Assembly (NCBI GenBank): GCA_026545765.1
Contig: CM048840.1
Span: 81,248,877 to 81,312,876 of the forward strand
DNA: 64,000 nucleotides
DNA from: Plantago major
Lineage: Eukaryota > Streptophyta > Magnoliopsida > Lamiales > Plantaginaceae
Reading direction: 5' to 3'
Part shown: positions 31,117-42,522 of the stretch, piece by piece
Numbering within the stretch: the first letter of the stretch is position 1
How the letters are laid out: every line of letters starts with the position of its first letter
Notes under the pieces: generated by a model
Databases searched by the model: none
Told to the model about the DNA's origin: nothing
The model's input: the letters and a program-made list of their open reading frames with translations, nothing else
Made by a program: the position numbers and the translations under genes

Positions 31117-34030
31117 ATGGCACCCAAGAAGATGACCACCAAGAACCCTAAGGCCGTATCATCTACTCCTGCTGAAAAGCAAGGAGGACAGGAACTTAAG
31201 GTGTTGAATAAACGCCTTCTGGGAGAGTTCACCCCATCGGACTAGAACCTTAACCACAAAATGAATTGGGGAGATTTTCTAGTAAATAAATATGTACCAG
31301 TAGTTATACCTTCAAGACCAGAAAGGAAACTGATATTGGGAATGTTGAAGAATCCCATATCTACAAGCTTCTATCTGCTGCACCCAGTGGACTATCCACA
31401 CTGGACGTACTGGAGTTCTATAACAACTCCAAAATCTTCACAAAGGTTGTGAATGATGAAGAAGAGAAATACATGCAGACTGAAGTCCAAGGACAAGAAA
31501 TTGTTCTAGACTGCAAGGCTTTCTGCAAAATATTCCAATTAAAAAATCGAGGAACAATTGAAGATATCAACATCAAGGACGCTTCAATGATTCAAGGCGT
31601 CAAAGAGCTTTTTGAGGCAACCCAGTTGGAAAATCCAAAAGGTTGCCCAGGAGACTTTGTTCTGAAATCCATCAGAACTAGTCATCTCCAGAAACACTGG
31701 AGCACTTAAGCTCTCATCCTGGTCCATTGCTTTGATGGCAACAAAGGTGGAGTGGACCAGATAAGTATGGAGAGATAGATGATGATGCATCTTCTGAACA
31801 AGAAGCATGAAGGGCAGGAAACCCACTTCAATTGGGGGAAGTACGCCTTCAACAAATTTCTTGGACATATTGAGGAATTTGAGCCCAAGATCATCAATGG
31901 CCTTGCTGAGCCAAAGGCCAATATGCACTTTGTCTCAGGATATGTCACATTCTGGAAACAATGGGAATTACTCTTAGAGAAAAACAAGAAATCCCAGTCA
32001 CCAACTCCCTTTTCAGACACGCCTTTGAAGAAATGGAGAGAATTTCTGTTGAGAACGTACTCAGAAAGGTAGAAGAAACTGCATAGCAAGGTGAGGAGGT
32101 CTCTGAACAAGCTCAAGCCAAACCTCCAGCTGCCAAGAGAAAGAGGACTCAAGGCAAAAAGGCCTCCAAGTCCCAAAACATTCAAGAGGCACAACCTTCT
32201 GGAGACAAGGTCTCAGAAGATGTTGTCCACCCGAAAAAGCGATTCGAAGCCCCAAGAATCACAAAGCATCGCTCGAACTCTCCAGAGATGATAGAAATAT
32301 CATATATGGGTCTGCACCTACACAGAACAGTGATTCTGAGGATGATGAAGTAATTGCAACAGTGCTCAAAAGATACAAGTTTGAGACCCATGGTGGAGCA
32401 TCAAACTCAGCTCTTCAGAAAGATAAGAGCCCCTCTGCCCAGCAAGAAGAAGAAGGCCTGGGTGAGGAAGATAGAATGATGGAAGATACTGACATTGCTT
32501 CCACATTCACAACACCAGCACAAAATATTGCTGAAGAAAACCTTGTTCTTGAACAAGTTCCTCAACATTCTGAGAGAGCTCAACTCTCAGAAAGGGATCA
32601 AACTGAGATGGAGACTCAGAATGATACAACAGAGGAGAACGACAATGAGCACAGAGAGACTGTGGAATCACCACAAGTCCAAGAGATCAATGATCAGCCT
32701 GACTCTATTCAGGTAGCAAAAGTAGTTTATATCTAACTTGTCAACATTAAAATGTTAACTTGTTACTCATAAGCTTCATTTGTTATAGGCCAATTTGGAG
32801 ACACAATTTCAGGGGGAAGTTAAGTTGTCCACCCCTCTAAATGAAGAAGAGGTTCCTCCAACCTCAGAACAACAAGAAGATCCTGTTCTACAGGTAGTTA
32901 AGTTATCTCTGAAGAAGAAATAGCTTGCTTGAAATATTTATATCTTGTGTTCTAAATTCTTTTTGTCTCGGTTTAGGCTCTAACTGAGGAAGTAGTGGTG
33001 GTGGAACCAACACCCCTAGAGATTCCAGAAGCTGAGAAGCTTTCTGAAGAAGCATTTACTGAGCCTTCTGCTGAGAAGGTAAGTATTCAGTAATAATCTT
33101 CTTCAAGAATGGTCTAGAAATCACACTACTAAATCTTCTATGTTTGTTCTTACAGGCTCAGTCAGAAGAACAGTTGGAAGGAGAAAAATTCTTGTTAACT
33201 CCTCCAATAGAAACTGAAACTGCTGAACAAGCAATATCTGCAGAAAAGGTGCCAGAAACCCCTAAGGTTTCTGAGAAAGATGCAACTGAGCTTCCTCACT
33301 TGGAAGTAAGTGAAGTCTCAGAAAGCATCTCTCTATTTATCTTTTCTGATAAGAGTTTCTAAACATATTTGATTTCATCTCTCAGGTTCAAGTAGAAAGA
33401 AAGGTTGATGAGGATCAGACTTCTCCTCGCAACAAGGTATCTGAGGCCTCTGTGCCCAAGCAAGCAGCAGTCCAAGCAAATGAGCCTAGTGTTTCTACAC
33501 AGGTATGCTCAGAAAGCTTAGTTCTGCAGACAGATACCAACACAAGTGGTTTGAACAAAACTAACTTGATCCCTTTCATTCAGGCTCAAAGTTTTGTGCC
33601 AGTTGATTTACTCAAGGCTTTACAGAAGCACACTCTCAAGAAACATCTAAAGTGCTTCAGACAGTGGCAGAAACTCAGAAAGGCTGACCTTTCTGAAATA
33701 GCAAGAGTAATCGACGTCCCATAAAAGAGAGCAATTGCCCTAAATCTGGAAGACTATATCCATGCACTGTTCCCAACAGAGTCTTACTCATTTGCCACTC
33801 TGATGCATGAAGACTTCATTCATGAAGTAGCACAAAAACTTCTAGCAGATTTCACATCTGCGGATGCTCAAACCCAAGAGCAGATGGTGACCCATCCTAC
33901 CTTGCCCAGTAAGCTCACTACTCACCCAGCTGAGCAAGAAGAATTAAATGGGAGGATGATTACATTCCCAAATGTGATCAACCTGGTTTCAGAGGATGAA
34001 GAGGAGACGGACGAGAATGATTATAAAGAA
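31117..34030 (+). pseudogene. Copy A extra 3' ORF region, left part (intron-like gaps)
   Basis: ATG 31117 (MAPKKMTTKNPKA) opens a region equivalent to the copy B ORF at 42523. The first kilobase has motifs such as GKYAFNKFLGHIEEFEPKI shared with copy B and with plant-transposon-protein-like ORFs. From about 32.3 kb the coding is acidic and low in complexity, broken into blocks by several short AT-rich gaps bounded by GT and pyrimidine-tract AG (about 32.7-33.6 kb), arranged as in copy B, which suggests spliceosomal introns. Copy B interrupts it at 34031. Function is unknown. Broken fossil. Confidence 0.65.
34026..34030. repeat. Target-site duplication of copy B (left, AAGAA)
   Basis: Perfect match to AAGAA at 50232-50236. 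Confidence 0.93.
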
Positions 34031-34795
34031 TGTTAGGAAATTTGTTAGGAATTTCTTGTTAGATATTTTGTCAAGAATATCTGTTTCGTTTTGATCAGCA
34101 ACATGATGACCTATCTTAGTCTCAGAAAGGTGATTAGTACTCTTGGTTCACTTGAACATTGTAAAAGAGGAAACCCACTAAGTATGATAGTTTAGTTAAT
34201 CTTGTATAGTATGTTAGGTCTCAAAATGTAATTTTTATTTTATGAAGAGAAGACCAAGAAGAAGACATCCAAGCAGAATAAGATCAACAACATTGAAGAT
34301 TCGAAGAACTGCACAAGATTACTGAAATGGTTTTCCAGATACCTTGGCCAGAATTATTGAAGACGCAAATGATTGATAAACAGATCAGGTCACAAGAGAT
34401 ATCTGAGAAGTCAAGAGGTCCATCTGAAAAACAAGGAGAGTGTCCACAGATATCTACACTCAGATACCTTGAGCCTTAACCATATTTCTGAAAAAGAAAT
34501 ATATATTACAAACAAAGTTGTTTCAATTTAACTGGTATCTGAAGTTGAAGATAAGAACGTGCGAAAAACTCAGAGAAAACTGTTTAAGTTAAATCTCTGA
34601 TAAAAGGCATAGTTCCGTTGGCACTACAGGACAAAAAGTATAGTACAATGCATTTAATGCACGGACAGAGATGTCTGAACAAAAGCAACGGCAGCTTCTG
34701 AAGAAGAAGACAAAACCTTCTACAGTACTATACACAGATATCAATAGTTTGAATTTGAGCCTAACGGATACTATTCAACGGCATTCAAATTCATC

Positions 34796-34804
34796 TATAA
34801 ATAT
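34796..34804 (+). promoter_or_regulatory. TATA box of the copy B LTR
   Basis: TATAAATAT, about 135 bp after the TGCATTTAATGCA palindrome, the same arrangement as in the copy A LTR. Confidence 0.55.
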
Positions 34805-35174
34805 CAACACTTAGACTGTTTGAGAACACACCTTTGAACACACTGAACATCTTGAACCTACACACAACTCTCAAGCAAACTACTTATCCTAAAGCTTACT
34901 GTTCCGACCTTAGCTTTTGATCTCAAGTAGCACTGAAGTTCTAAGTGTCCTGATCCTAAACAAGCAAAGCTATCTGTGAAAGAGTTGAATCGAAAGATCA
35001 AATATCTGAGATTCATTCTCTTGAACAGTTATCATAAGACTTGGGTCAGTAAAAAGGAACAAGATACCATACATTGAAAAGTGTATTAGGTATACTTGAT
35101 TCACAGAGCTATCTGATTAACTGAAAAGTTATTAATGAAGCTCATCTGACAACTCAAACCAAAACCAACACCAT

Positions 35175-35338
35175 CACTGGCGTGGAGTACAGGAAGTACT
35201 TAATTAGCTTGAGAAGCTAGGGAATAACTCCAAGGTTATTGAGTATAGGAAGTACTTAGCTTGGGAAGCTAGGGAATAACTCAAAAAGGTTTCTGAGTAT
35301 AGGAAGTACTTGGCTGAGAAAGCCGGGGAACAACTCAG
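35175..35338 (+). repeat. Tandem repeat in the copy B LTR (three units)
   Basis: Units share GGAAGTACTT, AGCTTG...AGCTAGGGAATAACTC; the third is variant. The same three units occur at 49702-49860. Confidence 0.82.
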
Positions 35339-35713
35339 GGAGAACATTTGGTTGGGAACCATTTGTTTAAAGGAATTTTAGAATAGGATTATTGTAAGGT
35401 GACCTCAATCATCTATTCTAGTGAATTCTAGGTCTTTAGAAGACCGAAGTGGATTAGTTGGAGGATTACGCCACCTCCAGATACCACAATACTTGCTGTG
35501 TTATTTACATTTCTGTACTTACTTTTCAGCAAAACACACACACACACTTTAACTGTTTCTGCACTTATCTATCTTAAGTCTTCCGCGCTCTGAATCTAAG
35601 TATCAGATATCTTCACAGATATCTGAGAAATTGTGTTTATCGACAAAAGTTTTAAAAGACTATTCACCCCCCCCCCCCTAGTCTTTTACTTTGCCATTAT
35701 CTGGACCAACAAG

Positions 35714-35725
35714 TGGTATCAGAGC
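35714..35725 (+). other. Primer-binding site of copy B
   Basis: TGGTATCAGAGC two bases after the LTR end, initiator tRNA-Met complement. Confidence 0.9.
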
Positions 35726-35828
35726 AGGAGGTTCACCAGCCTTCTGCACTGAACCTAGATCCCCAGTTAGGTGAAGGAACTTTGTCCATTTTCGAGGACT
35801 ATTTAATTTGTGTGTTAAGTGTGCAGGT

Positions 35829-38340
35829 ATGTCTCTGAGTGATGCACCAGTTCTCAAACGAGAGAATTACGAGAAATGGAAAAATAACATGATGCTCCAC
35901 CTTGAAGCCATAAGTGACGAAATGATCGAAGTGATAAAGAATGGCCCAATAGTCATTCAACAACTTAAGCAAGTCATGGAGGTCTCGAATGGTAGAGACA
36001 GAGAACAAAGCGAAGGATCTTCACAAACAAACGCGTCAACAAGTGGAAGATCCACTGGTCAAGTTATTTACGAACCAAAACCCAGAGAACTCTGGACATC
36101 GGAAGATGCCAAGAGGAATCGTCTGGATGGTCAAGCACTTAATATCATCATCAGATCGACACCTGAGCACATACAGTGTAAACTGTGGGGTGCTAAAACG
36201 GCGAAAGTTGCCTGGCAACTAATTGAAGAAATCTGTGCCGGAACTGAGAAAACCAAGGAAAACAAGTTCGAAGTTCTCAAGTTGAAATTTCAAAATTTCA
36301 AACAAGGACCCACTGAAACTTTGGAAGAACTTGATTTCAGATTTACCACTCTCATGAGTGATATGGCAGCACTTGGGGAAAGCAATAGATACTCCCAGTC
36401 AGAGAAGATTAAGACTATTGTCAGAAGTCTTAACCACAACTGGGAGCATACTAAATTCTTTTATTTTAACCAAGGAATGCCAAATATCACTCCATTGGAA
36501 CTTTTCTCTCATCTTGCTACTGTTGATTATGAGACAACTCAAAGAGAACAAACAACTGAAAAGTTGCAAATGTTGCTCTAGTCACTCAAGGAACTTCTGA
36601 AAAGAAGAAAAGCAAGGAAGAGACTGCGGATGCTCTTGCTGCAAAGCAAATGAGCAAAAATGTCAGTCGAGAAATTGAGAGAAGGAAAGCTAAAGAGAAG
36701 CTGAAAAAGCATCTAGGCTCAAACTATCACCAGTACAAAAATATGCAAAGCTCGCTGAATAAACCAGCACAGAAAGCATCATGTACTGAGGAAGCAGAAA
36801 TTGGTAACGATATCTGTTTCTACTGTCAAAAACCTGGTCACTTCAAGAAGGACTGTCCTGCCTTCATCAAACTAAAGATAGGTGACAGGAAAGATAGAAG
36901 AATTTTTAGAAGAAGCCAGAAAGCTTTACTAACTGAAGAGAGAAAGAAAATCCAAACTCAACTGGATGCTCTGGATGTTGAGACAGACTCTGAAGATGAT
37001 TCAGATGACTCAACTTTACCATCATCAGAATTATGTGGAGTTACTCACGATGTAATCGACTTCGGCCTCAAAAAGAATGAAATGTGCGGAGTTGCTGAGA
37101 TTGACGGTCCAGACATCTCTAACATTGAAAACTGTCTTATGGCTGATGAGGTAATACATACTTCTTGTTACACTTATGAAAGTGATGAAGAAGAGATAAA
37201 AGATCTAGAAAATCTCAGAAAAGAACTTGACATCTATGAAAGAGAATTTCTAATGATCCGAGCTAGAGCCGAAAATCTCGAAGAAGAAAAGAATTTTCTT
37301 GCAAAGGAAAACTCTAAACTGGTTAAGATATCTGAGAAAAAGGATGCTGAAAATGCATTTCTCAAAGCTCAGATATCTGAAACTGAAAAGTCACATAGAA
37401 AAACAATGGCTGAGCTACTAAAGAAATATGAAGATCTTCTTTCTGAGAACAAGGAACTCAAAAAGAAAGAATTATCTTTTCAATATTATGCCAAAGCTAG
37501 TGACACTCTTACTGAAGTACAATCTTACTTAAGAGATCCTTCAGAAAAGAAAGGACTTGGGCTGAATACGCAAAAAGACTGCTCCACCACTCTGAATAAG
37601 AGCGAGGAAAGAAGAACTTTTATAAGTACTCAGCAAGATGGTTCCCATGCAATCTACAGTATCGGTCAGAAGACAAAGATTGTAGACAAAGGAAAGGCAG
37701 TTGCGACTAATCCTTTGTGGGAAAAACAAGTCAAACAGAAAACTGTTGGGCATGTCTCTGAAAAGAAACATAACACTGAAAAGTGTAAACACCCACAGTG
37801 ATATGTCTCTCAAAAGGGTAGAATTGCAGGAGCTGGCAAATTCTCCCATGTCACTTTTTCTGGAAAGAAATTGGACCAACCAGAGACTAGCAAAGCAGCT
37901 GAGAAAAGGTCTCAGATAGCTTCAAGTGCTCGAAACGGTATTGGCTATAAAGGCATCGGAAAACAACTTGCTCATGAGTACAAGCAGGAGCAAGAACGAT
38001 GGCTGAAAGCTAGAATTGCTCAAAGCAATTATCAGAAGTGGAAGTTGAATCAAGCCACAGAAAATCTGAATGCCAGGGCTAGAAGAAATCTGGCTAGGAA
38101 AGCTAAGTTTGCTGAAAAGCAAACTCAGAAACCTGACAGGTATCTGAAAGCACCAAATGGAGCACCTAGGAACACACCAAGGTAGAAAATAATTCTTACT
38201 AATGATAACATTCATTCAAATAGAATTCCTCCTTATGTTCCTGTCAGACAAAAGAATATTTCAAAGAAATTCATTCAAAAATGGATTCCTACTGGAAGAT
38301 CTTTTAATCCTGACGGTTCCATCAATGATATGAGAACCTA
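35829..38340 (+). pseudogene. Copy B gag region
   Basis: Start MSLSDAPVLKRENYEKWKNN at ATG 35829. Capsid-like blocks match copy A, including KVAWQLIEEICAGTEKTKEN. The zinc knuckle CFYCQKPGHFKKDCP lies near 36815-36860. A Glu/Lys coiled coil (about 37190-37480) and a basic C-terminal tail (about 37900-38180) follow. Overall close to copy A. Fossil with some lesions. Confidence 0.88.
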
Positions 38341-38374
38341 ATCTCCTGTTTCCTGTTATGTGCAGAATGCTTCT

Positions 38375-41300
38375 TGGACTAAAGCACAATGGTTATTTGA
38401 TAGTGGATGCGGAAAGCACATGACAGGAGACAAAGCAAATCTGGTCGATTATAAAGCTTGCAACACAGGACTAGATATCAGATCTGCTGGAGGAGAATTA
38501 AATCCCTCTCTGGGATTTGGCAACGTCAAATTGGGTTTATTAACAATCACTGACGTATTACATGTTAAGGATTTGAAATATAATCTATTTAGCATGAGCC
38601 AGTTTGCAGACAAAGGCTTTACTGTAAAATTCAAAGAAAAATACTGCAAACTTATTGACAATGAATCAAAGCAGATAGTCTTGGTTGCTCGGCGAAAAGG
38701 TAGTCTTTATGTTGCCGATTGGGCTTCTGCCACAACTGAAGAATGTCTCATGGTGAGTCAATCAGGTCACACAGAAGAGCACTGGTTATGGCACAAGAGA
38801 ATGAGTCACTTGAATTTCAAAACTCTGAACAAACTTGCCAAGAAAGAGTTAGTGGTTGGCCATCCCAAAACATCTTTCAGAAAGGATGGTATTTGTTCTG
38901 CCTGTCAGATGGGGAAACAATCCAAGATCTCTTTCAAGTCCAAAACCAGACACTCTAGTGTTAGACCACTGCAACTTTTACACATGGATCTTTTTGAATC
39001 ATCTGTAACTAGTTATGCAGGAAAGAAGTATGGTTTGGTAGTTGTAGATGACTTCTCAAGATTCACTTGGGTTGTCTTTCTGAAACACAAATCTGATGCC
39101 AGGGTGGAGATACCAAACTTGCTGAAAAAGCTTGAAGTCATGAAAAATGACAAGGTATCTGCAATCGTAGCAGACCATAATCGAGTTTATCAACCAGTAC
39201 ATAAAGGAGTTTTGTACCTGCAAAGGTATACAACACCAGCTTTCCTCTGTAAGAACACCTCAACAAAATGGTGTTGCAGAAAGGAAGAACAGAAGCCTTA
39301 AAGAAGCTGCAAGAACAATGCTAGCTGACACTGAAATAAGTGAAGTTTATTGGGTTGAAGCTGTAAATACAGCCTGCTACACTCAGAATAGATGTTTGAT
39401 AAACAAACACCATGACAAGACCCCCTATGAAATCTTGGTTGGTTGACCCCCAAATATCAAACATCTGAGAGTATTTGGTTGTAGATGTTTTGTTCTTAAC
39501 AACGGAAAGGAATATCTGAGAACATTTCAACCAAAGGCGGATGAAGGTGTATTTCTTGGTTATTCTTTGAATAGCAAAGCTTACAGAATTTACAACAAAA
39601 GAACAAAGAAGATTGAAGAATCAGTTCATGTTGTATTCTATGAAGGTAGTAAGAAAACACCTTTTACTGATGAAATCTCAGAAAAATTCAGAGAACTAAT
39701 GATAAAGGATTCTGGAAAAGAACCCTCAGAAAGGAAAAGACATCATTGTGGAAAATGAGGATGACTCTGACGTAGAAAAGCATGAAATGCCTAGTAACAA
39801 CTAGATGACTCACAAACATGATGAAGAATTTCCTATGAAACTTCCAGAAATGGAAACTGAAGATATTCATCATGAAGCTATCTCTGGTAACAATCTCTCT
39901 GAAAGACATGTTCCAAATAGCTCAAACACTGAACAAGTGTCAGACATAAATTGCCCATCTGAGGAGCAAAATGTCTTAGATACTGAAAAAGTATCCAATC
40001 AAAATCTTAGTGATTCACATTCAGATCACTTAGATGTTGATCCTACTAGCACTAAACCAATGATGAAATGGATCAAGGATCATCCTGTAAAAGATATAAT
40101 TGGACCAATTAATCAGGGTGTTAGGACTAGGAGAGCAATAGCTGAAAATGCTAAATCTCTTTTTGGATGTTTCATCTCAAATATTGAACCTAAAACTACA
40201 GAAGAAGCATTAGGAGACCAAGACTGGATCTCTGCAATGCAAGAAGAGCTGGATCAATTTGAGAGAAACAAAGTCTGGAAACTAGTTCCATTTATAGAAG
40301 GAATATCTGTGATTGGAACTAAGTGGGTTTTCAGAAACAAAATGAATGAAATTGGTGAAATAACCAGAAACAAAGCGAGATTGGTTGCCAAGGGATTTAC
40401 CCAGACTAAAGGTCTAGATTTTGATGAGTCATATGCACCAGTTGCCAGATTGGATGCAATAAGACTCTTTCTGGCCTTTGCAGCTCATAAAAATTTCAAA
40501 GTTTATCAGATGGATGTCAAAAGTGCATTCTTGAACGGTGAACTTGCAGAAGAAGTTTATGTTGAGCAACCACCTGGCTTTGAAGTTTCCTCAGAAAGTA
40601 GAATGGTTTATAAATTACAGAAAGCTCTATATGGACTGAAACAGGCTCCAAGAGCGTGGTATGACACTTTGGCCAAATACCTTCTGGAAAGTGGTTTCAA
40701 GAAAGGTGAAGTTGATAAAACTTTATTTACCTTAAATCATGATGGGAAACTACTCTTAGTTCAAGTATATGTGGATGACATTATATTTGGATCTAAGGAC
40801 AAGCAACTTTGTGATGACTTTGCAAATCTAATGAAAAACAAGTTTGAGATGAGCATGATGGGAGAAATGAATTATTTCCTAGGATTGCAAGTCAAGCAAC
40901 TCAATGATGGAACATTCATCAGTCAAACGAAGTATGCAAAAGATATGCTCACAAAATTCAATTTGAAGCCTTCTGAAAAGAATGCTAAGATACCTATGAG
41001 CATAGGAACCAAAATGACCTATACTGAATCAGATAAGAATGTTGAAGAACATAAGTATAGGAAATTGATAGGTTCACTACTTTACCTTACTGCAAGTAGA
41101 CCTGATATTCAATATGCGGTTGGAGTGTGTGCTAGATTTCAGACAAATCCAATGCAATCACACTACAACATTGCTATGAAAATATTAAGGTATGTAAAAG
41201 GTACAGTAGATGTAGGTCTGTGGTATCCTAAAGAAAGTGGATTGAGTTTAGCTGGTTACTCAGATGCTGATTATGCTGGATCACTGCTTGATAGGAAAAG

Positions 41301-41720
41301 CACCTCAGGAACTTGTCAGTTTTTGGGTACTAGACTTATCTCATGGTTTAGCAAGAAGCAAAACTCAATTGCAACTTCTACCACAGAGGCTGAATATATT
41401 GCTGCTGGTTGTTGTGCAACACAAATTCTGTGGATTCAACAACAACTTAAAGACTATGGACTCAATGAAGAGAAAACTCCCATTTTCTGTGACAACACAA
41501 GTGCTATTGCAATTACGCAGAATCCTAAGTTTCATGCCAGAACTAAGCACATTGATGTTAGACACCACTTCATTAGAGACCATGTGGAAAAAGGCAATAT
41601 AGAGATACTCAAGATTGGCACTGAAGACCAACTTGCAGATATCTTCACTAAGCCACTACAAGAAAATAGATTCTTAGCCTTAAGACACAGTCTTGGACTA
41701 TTGGAACTACCTTCGAACTG
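38375..41720 (+). pseudogene. Copy B pol region: protease, integrase, reverse transcriptase, RNase H
   Basis: Protease QWLFDSGCGKHMTGDK near 38390. Integrase LWHKRMSHLNFKTLNKL, CSACQMGKQ and DDFSRFTWVVFLK (38780-39090). [44 protein letters not shown] and [10 protein letters not shown] (40380-40800), then [15 protein letters not shown]. RNase [32 protein letters not shown] and FCDNTSAI, with the family end [15 protein letters not shown] (41265-41670). The RT/RNase H half is the best-preserved coding block in the window. A few lesions are present elsewhere. Confidence 0.93.
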
Positions 41721-42522
41721 AAAAAGTTCAGATATCTGGAACGGGTATCCAGAAAAGAGGTATCTGGAACGGGCATCCAGAAAAGAGAAAAGAGAAAACT
41801 GGAACGGGTATCCAGAAGTCAAAAAAGGCTTAAGGGCAAAAAGACAGCTTAAGATCTCTGAGACAGGAACTCAGATATCTGAATCACTCTGTAAACAGAG
41901 AACACTAAGGAGAATAGTACAACTATCTGCAGTCAACTACTCTCTTGAAATGCGCATTACTTCTATCTTTGTGAAAAACTTGGACAAATTCTAAGTATAA
42001 GATAGATTCAGATGCACACAGTGTTCTTGGTCATACAAAAATGTGATACAGATAGCTAATAGCCAAAATTCATTGAATAGGCACAATTACATTTGTTGAT
42101 TGTGATCATTGCTGTAGAAGCAATAGAGACCATTGATGAAACAAAGCGTTTGATCTGTACGGCGGAAATTAACTCGCAGTAAATAGTGGACTGTAAAAAA
42201 TTTCCGACAAAGCCCACTTTGCATTTAATGCCGAATTAGCTTTTGCTCACGCCTGCTTGCAAATCACAGATACGTACACACAAAATCAATTTGTATGTAT
42301 ATGTCTGTTGAGATTCTATTGCTATATATATAGGATTTTGGCAAAGGAAATCACTTTTGCCTAATCCGAAAACTCATCTTGCACAAAAATAGCAAATCCT
42401 TCTCTTGATTCTCTGCAAACCCTCTACAATCTCTGCAAATCAAGATTAAGTTTTTCTGAAAAGAATCACTGAATCAAATCTCTTTCAAACACCAATTTCG
42501 AATCCCTACACTATATAAAGAG
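41721..42522 (+). other. Copy B spacer: three hairpin repeats, then internal promoter and leader
   Basis: Three near-identical hairpin units, TCTGGAACGGGTATCCAGA, lie at 41735-41753, 41763-41781 and 41799-41815, just after the pol end. Then a non-coding stretch with GCATTTAATG (42221-42230), TATATATATA (42323-42332) and a CA/CT-rich leader up to ATG 42523. Confidence 0.75.
42221..42332 (+). promoter_or_regulatory. Candidate internal promoter of the copy B extra ORF
   Basis: GCATTTAATG then TATATATATA at 93 bp spacing, in the context GCTATATATATAGGATTTTG, matching copy A at 30806-30917. The ATG follows about 190 bp after the TATA box, a usual plant leader length. Confidence 0.62.

Larger units (their letters stand above)
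34031..35711 (+). repeat. 5' LTR of copy B
   Basis: It starts TGTTAGGAAATTTGTTAGG (a small internal duplication of the end motif) and ends GGACCAACA. Palindrome TGCATTTAATGCA lies at 34649-34661 and TATAAATAT at 34796-34804. It holds three tandem units of about 55-58 bp (35175-35338) and a C run near 35670. Confidence 0.93.

Noticed and set aside
31584-32255. Minus-strand ORFs opposite the copy A extra ORF
   Set aside because: They are shadows of the plus-strand coding blocks, which match copy B on the plus strand.
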